The notes below the pieces were generated by a model. It was not told where the DNA came from and searched no databases. It worked only from the letters and a program-made list of their open reading frames with translations. 64,000 nucleotides of DNA from OMG group bacterium (lineage in GTDB: Bacteria > Pseudomonadota > Gammaproteobacteria > Pseudomonadales > Azotimanducaceae): contig JAAXGW010000030.1 of assembly GCA_012267385.1 (NCBI GenBank), forward strand, positions 1 through 64,000, given 5' to 3'. Shown here in pieces: positions 43,522-51,462 of this stretch. Both the position numbers and the translations under genes were made by a program. How positions within the stretch are numbered: the stretch's first letter is position 1; the number at the start of each line of letters is the position of its first letter.

Positions 43522-44940
43522 ATGACTGCGAAGACCATGGAAGAACTCACGAGTTTGTGTAAACGTCGTGGGTTTATTTTCCAATCAAGCGAGCTTTATG
43601 GCGGCCTTCAAGGAATTTATGACTATGGCCCTCTAGGTGTTGAACTCAAAAACAATTTCAAGACCGCATGGTGGCAGTCAATGGTTTATGAACGCGATGA
43701 TGTCGAGGGCATTGACGCGTCAATCTTGACTCACCAAAAAGTACTTCAATATTCGGGTCACGAGGCGACTTTTACAGATCCACTCGTCGATTGTAAAGTT
43801 TGTAAACGACGCAGTCGGTTCGACTCTCTGTCTTCCGATAAGTGTCCCCATTGTGGATCCACGGAACTCACAGAACCCAGACCATTCAATCTTATGTTTA
43901 AGACTAATGTAGGACCCGTGGAAGACTCAAATAGTTTTGCGTATCTCCGTCCTGAGACCGCTCAGCATATCTTCGCCAATTTCAAGAACATCATTGATGC
44001 CACGGCGCGCACTGTACCTTTCGGTATCGCACAAATGGGAAAAGCGTTTCGCAACGAGATTACCCCACGAAACTTCATTTTTCGAGTACGTGAACTTGAA
44101 ATCATGGAACTGGAGTACTTTGTACAGCCGGGGACTGATGAGGACTGGCATCGTCGATGGGTCGAGGAAAGACTAAACTGGTGGGAGGCACAAGGAGTCG
44201 CGCGGGATCGATTGTCTCTCTACGAAGTACCGGAATCGGAATTGTCGCACTATTCAAAGGCAACGATAGACCTCATGTACCCGTTCCCACATGGCGTGGA
44301 AGAGCTCGAGGGTATTGCGAACCGAACCGACTTTGACTTAGGTTCTCATACAAAACAACAAAGTGAGCTCAACATTCAAGCCAAAGTGGAAGACAATCCA
44401 GACTCGACCACCCGTTTAGCCTTGCACGATCGAAACAACAACAGTTGGTTTGTACCTTACGTAATAGAACCGTCCGCGGGTGTTGACAGAGGGATTCTCG
44501 CAGTCCTGAACGAAGCCTACGAAATTGAACAGCTAGACAATGGTTCTGAGCGAACAGTTCTGAGACTACGACCACACTTATCACCGATCAAAGTAGCGGT
44601 GATACCTTTGAAGAAAAATCACGACGGTATCGTGGAGCAGGCTCGCAATATCGTACGACAACTACAGAAGCTAAAACTGGGGCGGATGTTCTTTGAAAAC
44701 ACTGGAAACATTGGAAAGAGTTATCGCAAACATGATGAAGCAGGTACTCCTCTTTGCGTGACCGTGGATTTTGAAACCTTGGAAGACAGTACGGTTACAG
44801 TTAGGGACCGAGACACCATGCAGCAGCAGCGTGTAGCCATAGCGGAATTAGGTTCGTTCGTAACCGATGTTGTTCTCACCGGCAGTTCGTTAGCGGCCGA
44901 AGGACCTGTTCAGTCGCGCCTGTACCATGAGGACCGGTAA
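43522..44940 (+). CDS. glyQS: Glycyl-tRNA synthetase, single-chain (alpha2) type
   Basis: A 472-aa class II synthetase of the dimeric eukaryotic/archaeal and Gram-positive type, not the alpha2beta2 GlyQ/GlyS enzyme usual in Gammaproteobacteria. Signatures: [24 protein letters not shown] at the N-terminus, four zinc-type cysteines (CKVC..CPHC, about residues 91-117), [15 protein letters not shown] (motif 2 region), [16 protein letters not shown], and the C-terminal anticodon-binding domain ([10 protein letters not shown] to [18 protein letters not shown]). The chain is complete. Its start is ATG at 43522, about 125 bases after rmuC. It ends 21 bases from a convergent ATPase gene. Confidence 0.95.
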   Translation: MTAKTMEELTSLCKRRGFIFQSSELYGGLQGIYDYGPLGVELKNNFKTAWWQSMVYERDDVEGIDASILTHQKVLQYSGHEATFTDPLVDCKVCKRRSRFDSLSSDKCPHCGSTELTEPRPFNLMFKTNVGPVEDSNSFAYLRPETAQHIFANFKNIIDATARTVPFGIAQMGKAFRNEITPRNFIFRVRELEIMELEYFVQPGTDEDWHRRWVEERLNWWEAQGVARDRLSLYEVPESELSHYSKATIDLMYPFPHGVEELEGIANRTDFDLGSHTKQQSELNIQAKVEDNPDSTTRLALHDRNNNSWFVPYVIEPSAGVDRGILAVLNEAYEIEQLDNGSERTVLRLRPHLSPIKVAVIPLKKNHDGIVEQARNIVRQLQKLKLGRMFFENTGNIGKSYRKHDEAGTPLCVTVDFETLEDSTVTVRDRDTMQQQRVAIAELGSFVTDVVLTGSSLAAEGPVQSRLYHEDR

Positions 44941-44961
44941 TTCCACGAAGCTGTATTGCTC

Positions 44962-46191
44962 TTAAATCTCTGCAAACGGTAAGAATCCAACTCCTTCGCC
45001 GAGTGGTGTATTTACATTGCCCGGATGCACCACATAACCCTCCGATGTCACTTTCGGTAGATCCTGTTGAAACTTTGTGATGCTAGAAGTCATGGCACGG
45101 CGGGGCGTGGAGGACAACTTAACTTCGATTGGTATTAAACGGTCCCCGGTATCTACGATGAAGTCAACCTCAGCGCCCGCGGTAGTTCGCCAGAAATACA
45201 CACTCGGCCTGTCCCCTCGGTGTGAATAAGTTTTTACTAATTCCGAGAGGACGGCCGTTTCCAAAATAGCTCCCCCCATGGGTCCAGCAAGTGCATGTTC
45301 CGGGTCTTTCAATCCAGTCAAGTGACAGAGCGTACCTACATCCGTGAAGTAGATCTTTGGAGTCTTCACGAGTCGCTTCCCAACGTTAGCATGGTAAGGA
45401 CGTAGGATAGTGACTTGATAGCTTGCTTCGAGTACAGAAACCCAGGCTTTTATTGAATTCACAGCGACTCCTAGGTCACGAGCGATGCTAGTCAAATTCA
45501 ATAGTTGACCACTTCGTGCGGCGAGGGTACGAAGAAATATCTGAAATTGTGTTAGGTCACCAATCTGTCTCAAAGTACGAACGTCGCGTTCTAAATAGGT
45601 TTGGATGTAACTCGAATGCCAAAGTGCGAGGTCTCGATCAGGGTGTGCAGTAAGTTCAGGATATCCTCCTCTCAGTAAATCTTTCCACAAAGTGCTTGGG
45701 TAGTACCTGGTTTGAGAGGAGTCTCTAGCCGAGTCATTTTGTTCCCAGCGGAGCGGGCGATTTGGTTCGCCCGCGATCTCTCGACGCGATAATGGTAATA
45801 GGCTAAGAACAGCTACACGTCCAGCCAACGACTCGGAAACTCGGTCTGACAGTAGGATGTTTTGGGAACCGGAGAGCAGGTACTGTCCTACTGCGTTTCG
45901 ATTGTTGTCTATGAGTTCCTTGATATAGGAGAGAAGTGTTGGAACTTGTTGAATTTCATCAAGAATGACGGGTGCTGGATGTGTTGCAAGAAATCCTCGT
46001 GGATCTTCGATTGCAAATGTTCGAACGTCAGGAAGTTCGAGTGAAACGTATCGATATTCGTTACCGAAGACATGTTTTAAAACTGTTGTTTTCCCTGATT
46101 GACGGGGACCAGTGAGGACTACTGCGGGAAATTCAGTCGCAGCTTTTGTCAAAACCGACTCGAGAGATCGAGCTATGTATTGGTTTGCCAT
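44962..46191 (-). CDS. AAA ATPase with DUF4143 domain
   Basis: A 409-aa protein of the AAA_14-DUF4143 family. The Walker A is GPRQSGKTT (residues 29-37), the Walker B region is PVILDEIQQVP (about 74-84) and the arginine-rich LSGSQNILLSDRVSESLAGR follows. The C-terminal DUF4143 region includes YFTDVGTLCHLTGL and a nuclease-like ending TTAGAEVDFIVDTGDRLIPIEVKLS with D, E and K in PD-(D/E)XK order. These proteins are common, patchily distributed accessory genes of unknown function. The ATG is separated by one base from a perfect 37-bp palindrome, leaving no normal ribosome binding site, so expression may be controlled through that element. Confidence 0.88.
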   Translation of the reverse strand: MANQYIARSLESVLTKAATEFPAVVLTGPRQSGKTTVLKHVFGNEYRYVSLELPDVRTFAIEDPRGFLATHPAPVILDEIQQVPTLLSYIKELIDNNRNAVGQYLLSGSQNILLSDRVSESLAGRVAVLSLLPLSRREIAGEPNRPLRWEQNDSARDSSQTRYYPSTLWKDLLRGGYPELTAHPDRDLALWHSSYIQTYLERDVRTLRQIGDLTQFQIFLRTLAARSGQLLNLTSIARDLGVAVNSIKAWVSVLEASYQVTILRPYHANVGKRLVKTPKIYFTDVGTLCHLTGLKDPEHALAGPMGGAILETAVLSELVKTYSHRGDRPSVYFWRTTAGAEVDFIVDTGDRLIPIEVKLSSTPRRAMTSSITKFQQDLPKVTSEGYVVHPGNVNTPLGEGVGFLPFAEI

Positions 46192-46192
46192 A

Positions 46193-46229
46193 TGTGGATA
46201 TTATGCATTAGGAATGCATAATATCCACA
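46193..46229. promoter_or_regulatory. Perfect 17-bp-arm palindrome, candidate operator
   Basis: TGTGGATATTATGCATT (46193-46209), spacer AGG, then its exact reverse complement (46213-46229). It abuts the start codon of the AAA/DUF4143 gene (ATG at 46189-46191 on the minus strand). It contains TATTAT- and ATAATAT-like promoter elements and would form a strong hairpin over the 5' end of any transcript starting upstream. Autoregulation or control of translation is an inference. Confidence 0.7.
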
Positions 46230-46279
46230 AGCTAGGCTTTTAATTTCGAGGATGAAATATATTTGGTCATGCGCCGAGG

Positions 46280-48079
46280 TTACTCACCATTTCCATCGAG
46301 CAAGAAACCTCGGAGATTTTCAGACACTTTTGGATTACGTAATTTTCGTAAAGCAGCAGCTTCGACTTTTCTGACCTGCTCTTTGGAGACGTTAAGCAAC
46401 TCTTTAATTTCCTCTAAGGAGTACTCACGCTCTAAACCGACCCCAAAACGCATTCTGAGAATCTCAGCTTCGTCGGAGCTAAGTTCTGTGAGGAGTTCGG
46501 TAACAATGTCGTGCAAATTCGCGGTCGTGGCATTTTCAGCAGGTCCGATCGTATTAGGATCGTCTAGAAAGTCGCAGATAGAATTTTCGCTATCTTGCTG
46601 GACAGGTGCATCAATGGAGATTGCCTCCACGCAGACGCGCTGAATCTGGTGAATTTTCTTGGGGCTAATCGTGGACTTTTCGCTGAGTTCAGCGACCGTT
46701 GGTTCGCGTCCTAACTCTTGCACTAATTGTCGATGAGTTCGATTTAGACGTTTCATAGTCTCGACGAGATGCGCGGGGATTCTTATCGTGTGAGCGTTTT
46801 CAGCAATATAGCGCGAAACCCCTTGTCTGATCCACCAAGTCGCATACGTAGCAAACTTATAACCAAGTCGGTAGTCGTATTTTTCGACAGCTTTCAACAG
46901 GCCGATATTTCCTTCTTGAATCAAATCCAAAAGGTAGGGTCCTCGATTGGAAAGCTTTCTAGCAATGGAGATAACGAGTCTTAAATTTGACCGAACCATG
47001 TCTTGTTTGGCATCGGCAGCTTTCCTTTCGCCCAATTTCATCTGCTCGATGATTTCATTCAAATCGCATCGAGAGATTCCTACTTTTTTTAGTATGTTGT
47101 TGATGTACTTTTGTGCTTTTGCGATTTCGCCACGTACACCGCGCAACTCCGCGCTCCAAGGTTTTTGAGACTTGGTTTCTTGGTTCATCCATTGCACATC
47201 GGTTAGCGTTTGATTTACAAGTCTTGATCTAGGCATTCCGCTAGACAGACACAACTGGAAAATTCTGCGCTCGTGTTTCTGTACTCTTTTTTGTAATGTG
47301 TGCGGTAAAGAGTGTAATTCCTTGCGAAACTCTGGAACTAACTTGAACCGCGCGTATGTATTACAGAGTCGCTTTTGGGCCTCTAGGTATTTTCTCGACG
47401 ACTTCCCTTCTTGACAAATCGCTCTTTTGAAATTTCCATAGACTCGTTTGAGCTCTGTAAAACGCTCTTGTGCAACCTTGGGATTGATGAAGTTGTTCCT
47501 TGTCCCATTTGATTCTTGAGTGGAGTTGGAGTTTGCGGTTTTCGCCGGCATTACAGTGTGTACCGGGTCGAGAAACCCGTACACAGCACCCTTTAGTTTT
47601 TGTTCTCGTTTTGCTTTACCGTGCTTAGTGAGCAAGCGTTCTACTACGCCTGGAAATCGCGCTGCGGCAGCTGCTTCTTGTCGCAGACCTTCCTCATAGC
47701 GCATAGCAATTTGAATTTCTTCGTCCCGCGAGAGTAACGTGCTTTGTCGTAATCCACGCAAGTACGTGTAGGAGAGACTCGCACTATCGCCGTTTCGTGT
47801 TTCGCGTACATTGATTACTGTAGCATTTGCATCCGCTTCAAAATCCGACCCATTCGTCGTGGATGATTCTTGGGAAACTTCAAAGTCTTCGCGGAGCCCG
47901 TGAATAGGAATTTCTAAACTACACAACAAGTTTATGACGTTGTCTAGTAAGTTCTCACGAGGGGATTCATCGTTAAGATATTCAGTGATTTCGTCGACGG
48001 TCAGGTAACCTTGTTCCTGCCCTATGTCGATCAAATCCTTGATTTGGATTTGCCTTGACTCAGTGTGTGATGTTTGCAT
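46280..48079 (-). CDS. RpoD-like sigma-70 factor, second copy
   Basis: A 599-aa primary-type sigma factor. I choose the ATG at 48079 because the RpoD-like region 1.1 begins just after it (IKDLIDIGQEQGYLTVDEITEYLND). Region 2 is well kept ([55 protein letters not shown]). Compared with the RpoD at 49576-51393, promoter-contact parts differ. Region 1.2 has SYTYLRGLRQSTLL for [13 protein letters not shown]. Region 2.4 has QGVSRYIAENAHT. The region 4.2 helix is NVSKEQVRKVEAAAL where RpoD has [15 protein letters not shown]. It probably directs polymerase to a different promoter set. It is divergent from hepT. Confidence 0.9.
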   Translation of the reverse strand: MQTSHTESRQIQIKDLIDIGQEQGYLTVDEITEYLNDESPRENLLDNVINLLCSLEIPIHGLREDFEVSQESSTTNGSDFEADANATVINVRETRNGDSASLSYTYLRGLRQSTLLSRDEEIQIAMRYEEGLRQEAAAAARFPGVVERLLTKHGKAKREQKLKGAVYGFLDPVHTVMPAKTANSNSTQESNGTRNNFINPKVAQERFTELKRVYGNFKRAICQEGKSSRKYLEAQKRLCNTYARFKLVPEFRKELHSLPHTLQKRVQKHERRIFQLCLSSGMPRSRLVNQTLTDVQWMNQETKSQKPWSAELRGVRGEIAKAQKYINNILKKVGISRCDLNEIIEQMKLGERKAADAKQDMVRSNLRLVISIARKLSNRGPYLLDLIQEGNIGLLKAVEKYDYRLGYKFATYATWWIRQGVSRYIAENAHTIRIPAHLVETMKRLNRTHRQLVQELGREPTVAELSEKSTISPKKIHQIQRVCVEAISIDAPVQQDSENSICDFLDDPNTIGPAENATTANLHDIVTELLTELSSDEAEILRMRFGVGLEREYSLEEIKELLNVSKEQVRKVEAAALRKLRNPKVSENLRGFLLDGNGE

Positions 48080-48123
48080 ATTCGTTCTCTGTTTATTGCA
48101 GTTGCGACAATACTCACAAGACG

Positions 48124-48215
48124 TTTGTCGAGCGACAAAATCGATGCGACTGTAAATTGAGACACAATAATTAAAAAAAAGTTCTTTTTTGGGTTCAGTA
48201 ACACCGAGTACTGAA
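48124..48215. promoter_or_regulatory. Two inverted repeats in the sigma-factor / hepT divergent region
   Basis: TTTGTCG-AG-CGACAAA (48124-48139) and TTCAGTA-(8)-TACTGAA (48194-48215) lie in the 182-bp gap between the second sigma factor (start 48079, leftward) and hepT (start 48262, rightward). Their positions would suit operators for either gene. No binding protein is identified. Confidence 0.4.
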
Positions 48216-48261
48216 ATGTTGAGGAGTTCTTTTACCTTGAATGTAGTTTCGTGCACGACTC

Positions 48262-48732
48262 GTGCGGGAAACATACAATTTAGAGGACAACAATAACTCC
48301 ACTTTTAGAGATCTAGAGTACTTGGAAGAAAAACCGTCGATCGAACCACTCGTTCGTGCAATAGCGCGCCTAGAAGAGGGAATGGAGCGTTACCTATCGA
48401 GTACTAAAGATACTCAATTGCGGGATGGTCTGATTCAACGATTCGAATTTACCTACGAGGCCGCTCACAGAACCTTGAAGCGATATCTTGAGTATGCCTC
48501 ACCGAATCCCACAGAGATCGATGAGATGACTTTTCAAGATCTCATTCGAACTGCTAACGAGCGTGGTTTGTTACTTCGAGATTGGTCAGACTGGCGCTTT
48601 TTTCGCGATATGCGTTCAAAGACGAGCCATACCTATGACGAAGCTACTGCAGTTCAAGTCGTCGAGGATATACCTGTCTTTATCGAAGAAGTCATTCATT
48701 TACGCAACAAATTGCGTGAACATCTCTCGTGA
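48262..48732 (+). CDS. hepT: HepT-type (HI0074-family) HEPN toxin
   Basis: A 156-aa helical protein of the nucleotidyltransferase-substrate-binding (HI0074) HEPN family. The core helix RFEFTYEAAHRTLKRYLEY (about residues 60-78) is typical. The HEPN nuclease signature RX4HXY is present as R118-SKTS-H123-T-Y125. In characterised HepT-MntA pairs, HepT cleaves RNA and is neutralised by adenylylation of the tyrosine by MntA. The GTG start is uncertain; about 25 residues before the helical domain look nonconserved, so a later start is possible. Its stop overlaps the mntA start. Confidence 0.87.
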   Translation: MRETYNLEDNNNSTFRDLEYLEEKPSIEPLVRAIARLEEGMERYLSSTKDTQLRDGLIQRFEFTYEAAHRTLKRYLEYASPNPTEIDEMTFQDLIRTANERGLLLRDWSDWRFFRDMRSKTSHTYDEATAVQVVEDIPVFIEEVIHLRNKLREHLS

Positions 48733-49055
48733 AGCAACTGAGCGATACCGTCGATCTGCAACCGGATCAACTGTTCCTCGTGAAAGCGATTTTGAATAAA
48801 TATATTCCTAACCGAGATGTCGTAGCATTTGGGTCACGAGCGACTTGGACGGCAAAAGATTACTCTGATCTTGATCTTGCTATACTGGGTCAGGAACCTC
48901 TATCGGGAAGGATAACTGCTTCGCTACGGGAAGAGTTCGTCGAATCGGCACTACCCTTCAAAGTCGATGTTGTCGAATGGGCGAGGATTGACGAAGAGTT
49001 TCGAGAGATCATTCTCCGGGACGGAGTGGAACTCAACGTTAGTGATGCAGTTTGA
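48729..49055 (+). CDS. mntA: MntA-type minimal nucleotidyltransferase antitoxin
   Basis: A 108-aa minimal nucleotidyltransferase. The family motif GSX10DXD is exact: G35-S36, then ten residues, then D47-L-D49 (FGSRATWTAKDYSDLDLAIL). A third acidic residue is likely D74 or nearby in FKVDVVEW. It is predicted to attach AMP to HepT. The GTG start overlaps the hepT stop (GTGA), the usual toxin-first arrangement of this system. The tRNA-Ile gene begins 58 bases downstream. Confidence 0.88.
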   Translation: MKQLSDTVDLQPDQLFLVKAILNKYIPNRDVVAFGSRATWTAKDYSDLDLAILGQEPLSGRITASLREEFVESALPFKVDVVEWARIDEEFREIILRDGVELNVSDAV

Positions 49056-49113
49056 ACATTTGACTGTTAAAACAGTTAAACGGAAGTCCCAAATAAAATA
49101 TGTGTGCAAGTCG

Positions 49114-49464
49114 GGGCCCATAGCTCAGTTGGTTAGAGCAGTGGACTCATCAAATGGTGCGTTCAATGTGAAAGCATTGAATCGAACGGGATGAATTCAG
49201 GGAAACCTAAGGCGAATGTATCATCGTTAGGGCAACCTTGAGCCAAACCAACGATACATCGTTGGGAGGTGCAGAGACTACCTGAGAACTGATTGCGTTT
49301 CACGTAATCGAGTGTTCTTAATGACAGGCTTGAGCGTCCCGCGCCCTAATCAGCATACGCTGTCGGGCGGTGAGATAGTCCACGCCACTGGAAACAGTGG
49401 GTGTCTAGTGTTTTCTAGATCGTGAATCCATAGGTCCCAGGTTCGAGTCCTGGTGGGCCCACCA
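49114..49464 (+). tRNA. tRNA-Ile(CAU) gene interrupted by a group I intron
   Basis: The exons (49114-49150 and 49425-49464) join into a complete cloverleaf with encoded CCA. The acceptor GGGCCCA pairs with TGGGCCC, the D arm is GCTC/GAGC, the anticodon stem is GTGGA/TCCAT, the loop is CTCATAA, and the T arm is CCAGG-TTCGAGT-CCTGG. The anticodon is CAU. Similarity to the Ile2-type acceptor and its place downstream of rpoD, as in other Gammaproteobacteria, suggest the AUA-reading tRNA whose C34 becomes lysidine. Elongator Met is the alternative; initiator is excluded because position 1 pairs with 72 and the GGG/CCC anticodon-stem pairs are absent. The split lies after position 36. Confidence 0.93.
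49151..49424 (+). ncRNA. Group I self-splicing intron (IC3-like) in tRNA-Ile
   Basis: A 274-nt intron. The 5' exon ends in U and the intron ends in G, as group I introns require. A GAAA-capped hairpin follows the start (stem 49161-49168 with 49173-49181), like P2. The core elements are AATTCAGGGAAACCTAAGG (P/P4 region, 49194-49212), GCAGAGACTA (R, 49271-49280) and GAGATAGTCC (S, 49372-49381). GACTA (49276-49280) pairs with TAGTC (49376-49380) to form P7. P9 is CCACTG-GAAA-CAGTGG (49385-49400). An 8-bp hairpin at 49291-49309 fits P8 or a peripheral helix. The same core words occur in the Azoarcus tRNA-Ile intron. There is no endonuclease gene inside. Confidence 0.93.
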
Positions 49465-49513
49465 ACCTAGCTTTTCCTAGGTTTGATTGAAGGAGCCAAC
49501 AAAACCCTTCAAT
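49464..49513. terminator. Two hairpins between tRNA-Ile and rpoD
   Basis: AACCTAG-CTTTTC-CTAGGTT (49464-49483) directly follows the CCA end, and ATTGAAGG (49486-49493) pairs with CCTTCAAT (49506-49513). They lie between the convergent tRNA and rpoD genes and are the likely transcription ends for one or both, though T runs are weak. Confidence 0.5.
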
Positions 49514-49575
49514 TTAGGGCATCGCTTCTTTCGGGTGGTATTCGATCTCGACTGCGCCAACGACAAAAAGAGGAC

Positions 49576-51393
49576 TTATCCGTTCCAATCCGTAAGTCGA
49601 GACTTCAGATGTCGCAGAGCTTTTGCTTCGATTTGACGAATGCGCTCTCGAGTGATATTGAACACTCTTCCGACTTCTTCGAGTGTATATTCTGTGTTCT
49701 GACCGATACCAAATCGCATCCTTAGCACTTTCGCTTCTCGGGAACTAAGTTCGCCCAAACGTTCGTGAATAACGTCCCTCAATCCTCGAGATTCTGCTTG
49801 ATCCATGGGCGTGGATTCATACGGATCTTTGAGAAAATCACCTAAACTAGCGTCGTCGTCTTCACCTATCGGAGCATCTGTAGATGCTGGTTGGATACTG
49901 ATTCCTTGAATGTGTCGAATCTTATCGAGTATCAATTCCATTCTGGCAGACAGTTCGTCAACAGTAGGTTCGCGACCCAGTTCTTGCGACAATTGTCTAT
50001 GGATGCGGTTGTGCTTATTAACCAAATCAAACATGTGAACTGGTATTCGAATCGTTCGGGATTGATCCGATATCGAGCGCGTAATTGCTTGCCGAATCCA
50101 CCACGTGGCATACGTCGAAAACTTATACCCACGGCGGTATTCAAACTTATCGACGGCTTTCATCAATCCAATATTGCCTTCTTGGATTAAGTCGAGAAAG
50201 TGGAGACCGCGATTGTTGTATTTTTTGGCGATCGAAATCACCAAGCGCAAATTTGCTTTAACCATTTGGCGCTTTGCGCTTTCCATCTTGCGCTGGCCTT
50301 TGGTAATTCGAGTATCAATGTCTTTGAGCGTCGAAAACTTCTTTACACCACTATCGTTGAGAATTGCATTGACGCGTCGCTGGTGGCGAAATATTTCTGT
50401 TTTCTTTTCAAATAAACCGCTACTGTAAGGAAAGTCTCCTCGAATATGGCGACGCATGTCAGTTATGGTGCCCGGCGGTGAGACTCGCACCAGTTCTTTG
50501 AACGTTTCTCGCGGCATACCACTCTCCCGTACGCAAATCTGAAAGAGCAACTTGATCCGGCGGCGGACTTCCGCCATCGCATTGAGTGGTTGCCCTAGCA
50601 ACTCTTCGTGTGCTTCGGGTGTTAACTTGAAACGGGAGAAACAGTCAATTAATTTTTCGTGGGACACAGCCAATTCGGTTTGTTCAGATTTATTCAACCG
50701 GCTGGGGCGTTTGTTTTTGGTAATTCGTTCAACGACCTTCTTGTGTTTTTCGTTGACTCTTCTGAGTGCTTCGAAGCGAGTTTGGGCGATCTCGGGATCA
50801 GGTCCCCGGGTACGTGGAGTAGTTTGTTGCGGAGGTTTTTTAGTCGCATCGATTTGTACGGGATTTTGAATTTCGGCATCAGGATCTAAGTAGCCAACCA
50901 GTAAATCGCTCAGCTTCTTCTTCTTGTTGGTGTTGTCATATTGTTCCATTAACCAATCGACGGTACCAGGGAATTCTGCAACTGCTTTGAGAATATCTCG
51001 CATACCTTCTTCGATCTCTCTCGCAATTTTGATCTCATCGTCTCGCGTGAGCAACTCCACTCCCCCCATTTCGCGCAAGTACATGCGTGCGGGATCTGTT
51101 GTTCGACGAGCTTCAGAAGTGACCGCGGCTAAAGCTATCGCAGCTTCGTCAGCAGCGACATCGTCCGAAGAGTTCTCGGTTGTGGTGAACAGATTTTCCC
51201 CGTCAGGGGCAGCTTCATCGACGCTAATCCCAAGATCCATCAGGTTATGTATGATGTCATCGATCTCGTCTTCATCGCGGTCATTACTCAACACATCGTG
51301 GATATCTGCGATGACCAAGTAACCTTGATCGCGCCCGCGTTCAATGAGTTCTTCGATGGGACTCTGTTCGGTATCGGTATTTGGGTTGGGCAT
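49576..51393 (-). CDS. rpoD: Primary sigma factor RpoD (sigma-70)
   Basis: A 605-aa housekeeping sigma factor. Region 1.1 ([23 protein letters not shown]), region 1.2 ([22 protein letters not shown]), region 2 ([73 protein letters not shown]) and region 4 ([28 protein letters not shown]) are all clear, with the -35-contacting R-E-R-x-R-Q residues kept. The C-terminus ends early (KSRLTDWNG), without the HPSRSEVLRSFL tail found in E. coli. It is the last gene of the rpsU-yqeY-dnaG-rpoD block; dnaG lies 69 bases upstream. Confidence 0.96.
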   Translation of the reverse strand: MPNPNTDTEQSPIEELIERGRDQGYLVIADIHDVLSNDRDEDEIDDIIHNLMDLGISVDEAAPDGENLFTTTENSSDDVAADEAAIALAAVTSEARRTTDPARMYLREMGGVELLTRDDEIKIAREIEEGMRDILKAVAEFPGTVDWLMEQYDNTNKKKKLSDLLVGYLDPDAEIQNPVQIDATKKPPQQTTPRTRGPDPEIAQTRFEALRRVNEKHKKVVERITKNKRPSRLNKSEQTELAVSHEKLIDCFSRFKLTPEAHEELLGQPLNAMAEVRRRIKLLFQICVRESGMPRETFKELVRVSPPGTITDMRRHIRGDFPYSSGLFEKKTEIFRHQRRVNAILNDSGVKKFSTLKDIDTRITKGQRKMESAKRQMVKANLRLVISIAKKYNNRGLHFLDLIQEGNIGLMKAVDKFEYRRGYKFSTYATWWIRQAITRSISDQSRTIRIPVHMFDLVNKHNRIHRQLSQELGREPTVDELSARMELILDKIRHIQGISIQPASTDAPIGEDDDASLGDFLKDPYESTPMDQAESRGLRDVIHERLGELSSREAKVLRMRFGIGQNTEYTLEEVGRVFNITRERIRQIEAKALRHLKSRLTDWNG

Positions 51394-51462
51394 TACTACC
51401 TCTATAGATGAAACATTAAAAAGAGTGAAACAATTACGTTGCTAACATTACGACTGCACAAC

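Noticed and set aside
48080-48274. Upstream extension of the second sigma factor by 65 residues
   Set aside because: The added residues are cysteine-rich and unlike region 1.1; the conserved sigma sequence starts after the ATG at 48079.
49056-49200. A 75-aa frame reading through the tRNA 5' exon
   Set aside because: It covers the tRNA and intron start, which are better explained as RNA; no coding signal.
44962-49464. Integrative element using tRNA-Ile as attachment site
   Set aside because: The accessory genes lie on the 5' side of the tRNA, no integrase is present and I found no copy of the tRNA 3' end at the other border.
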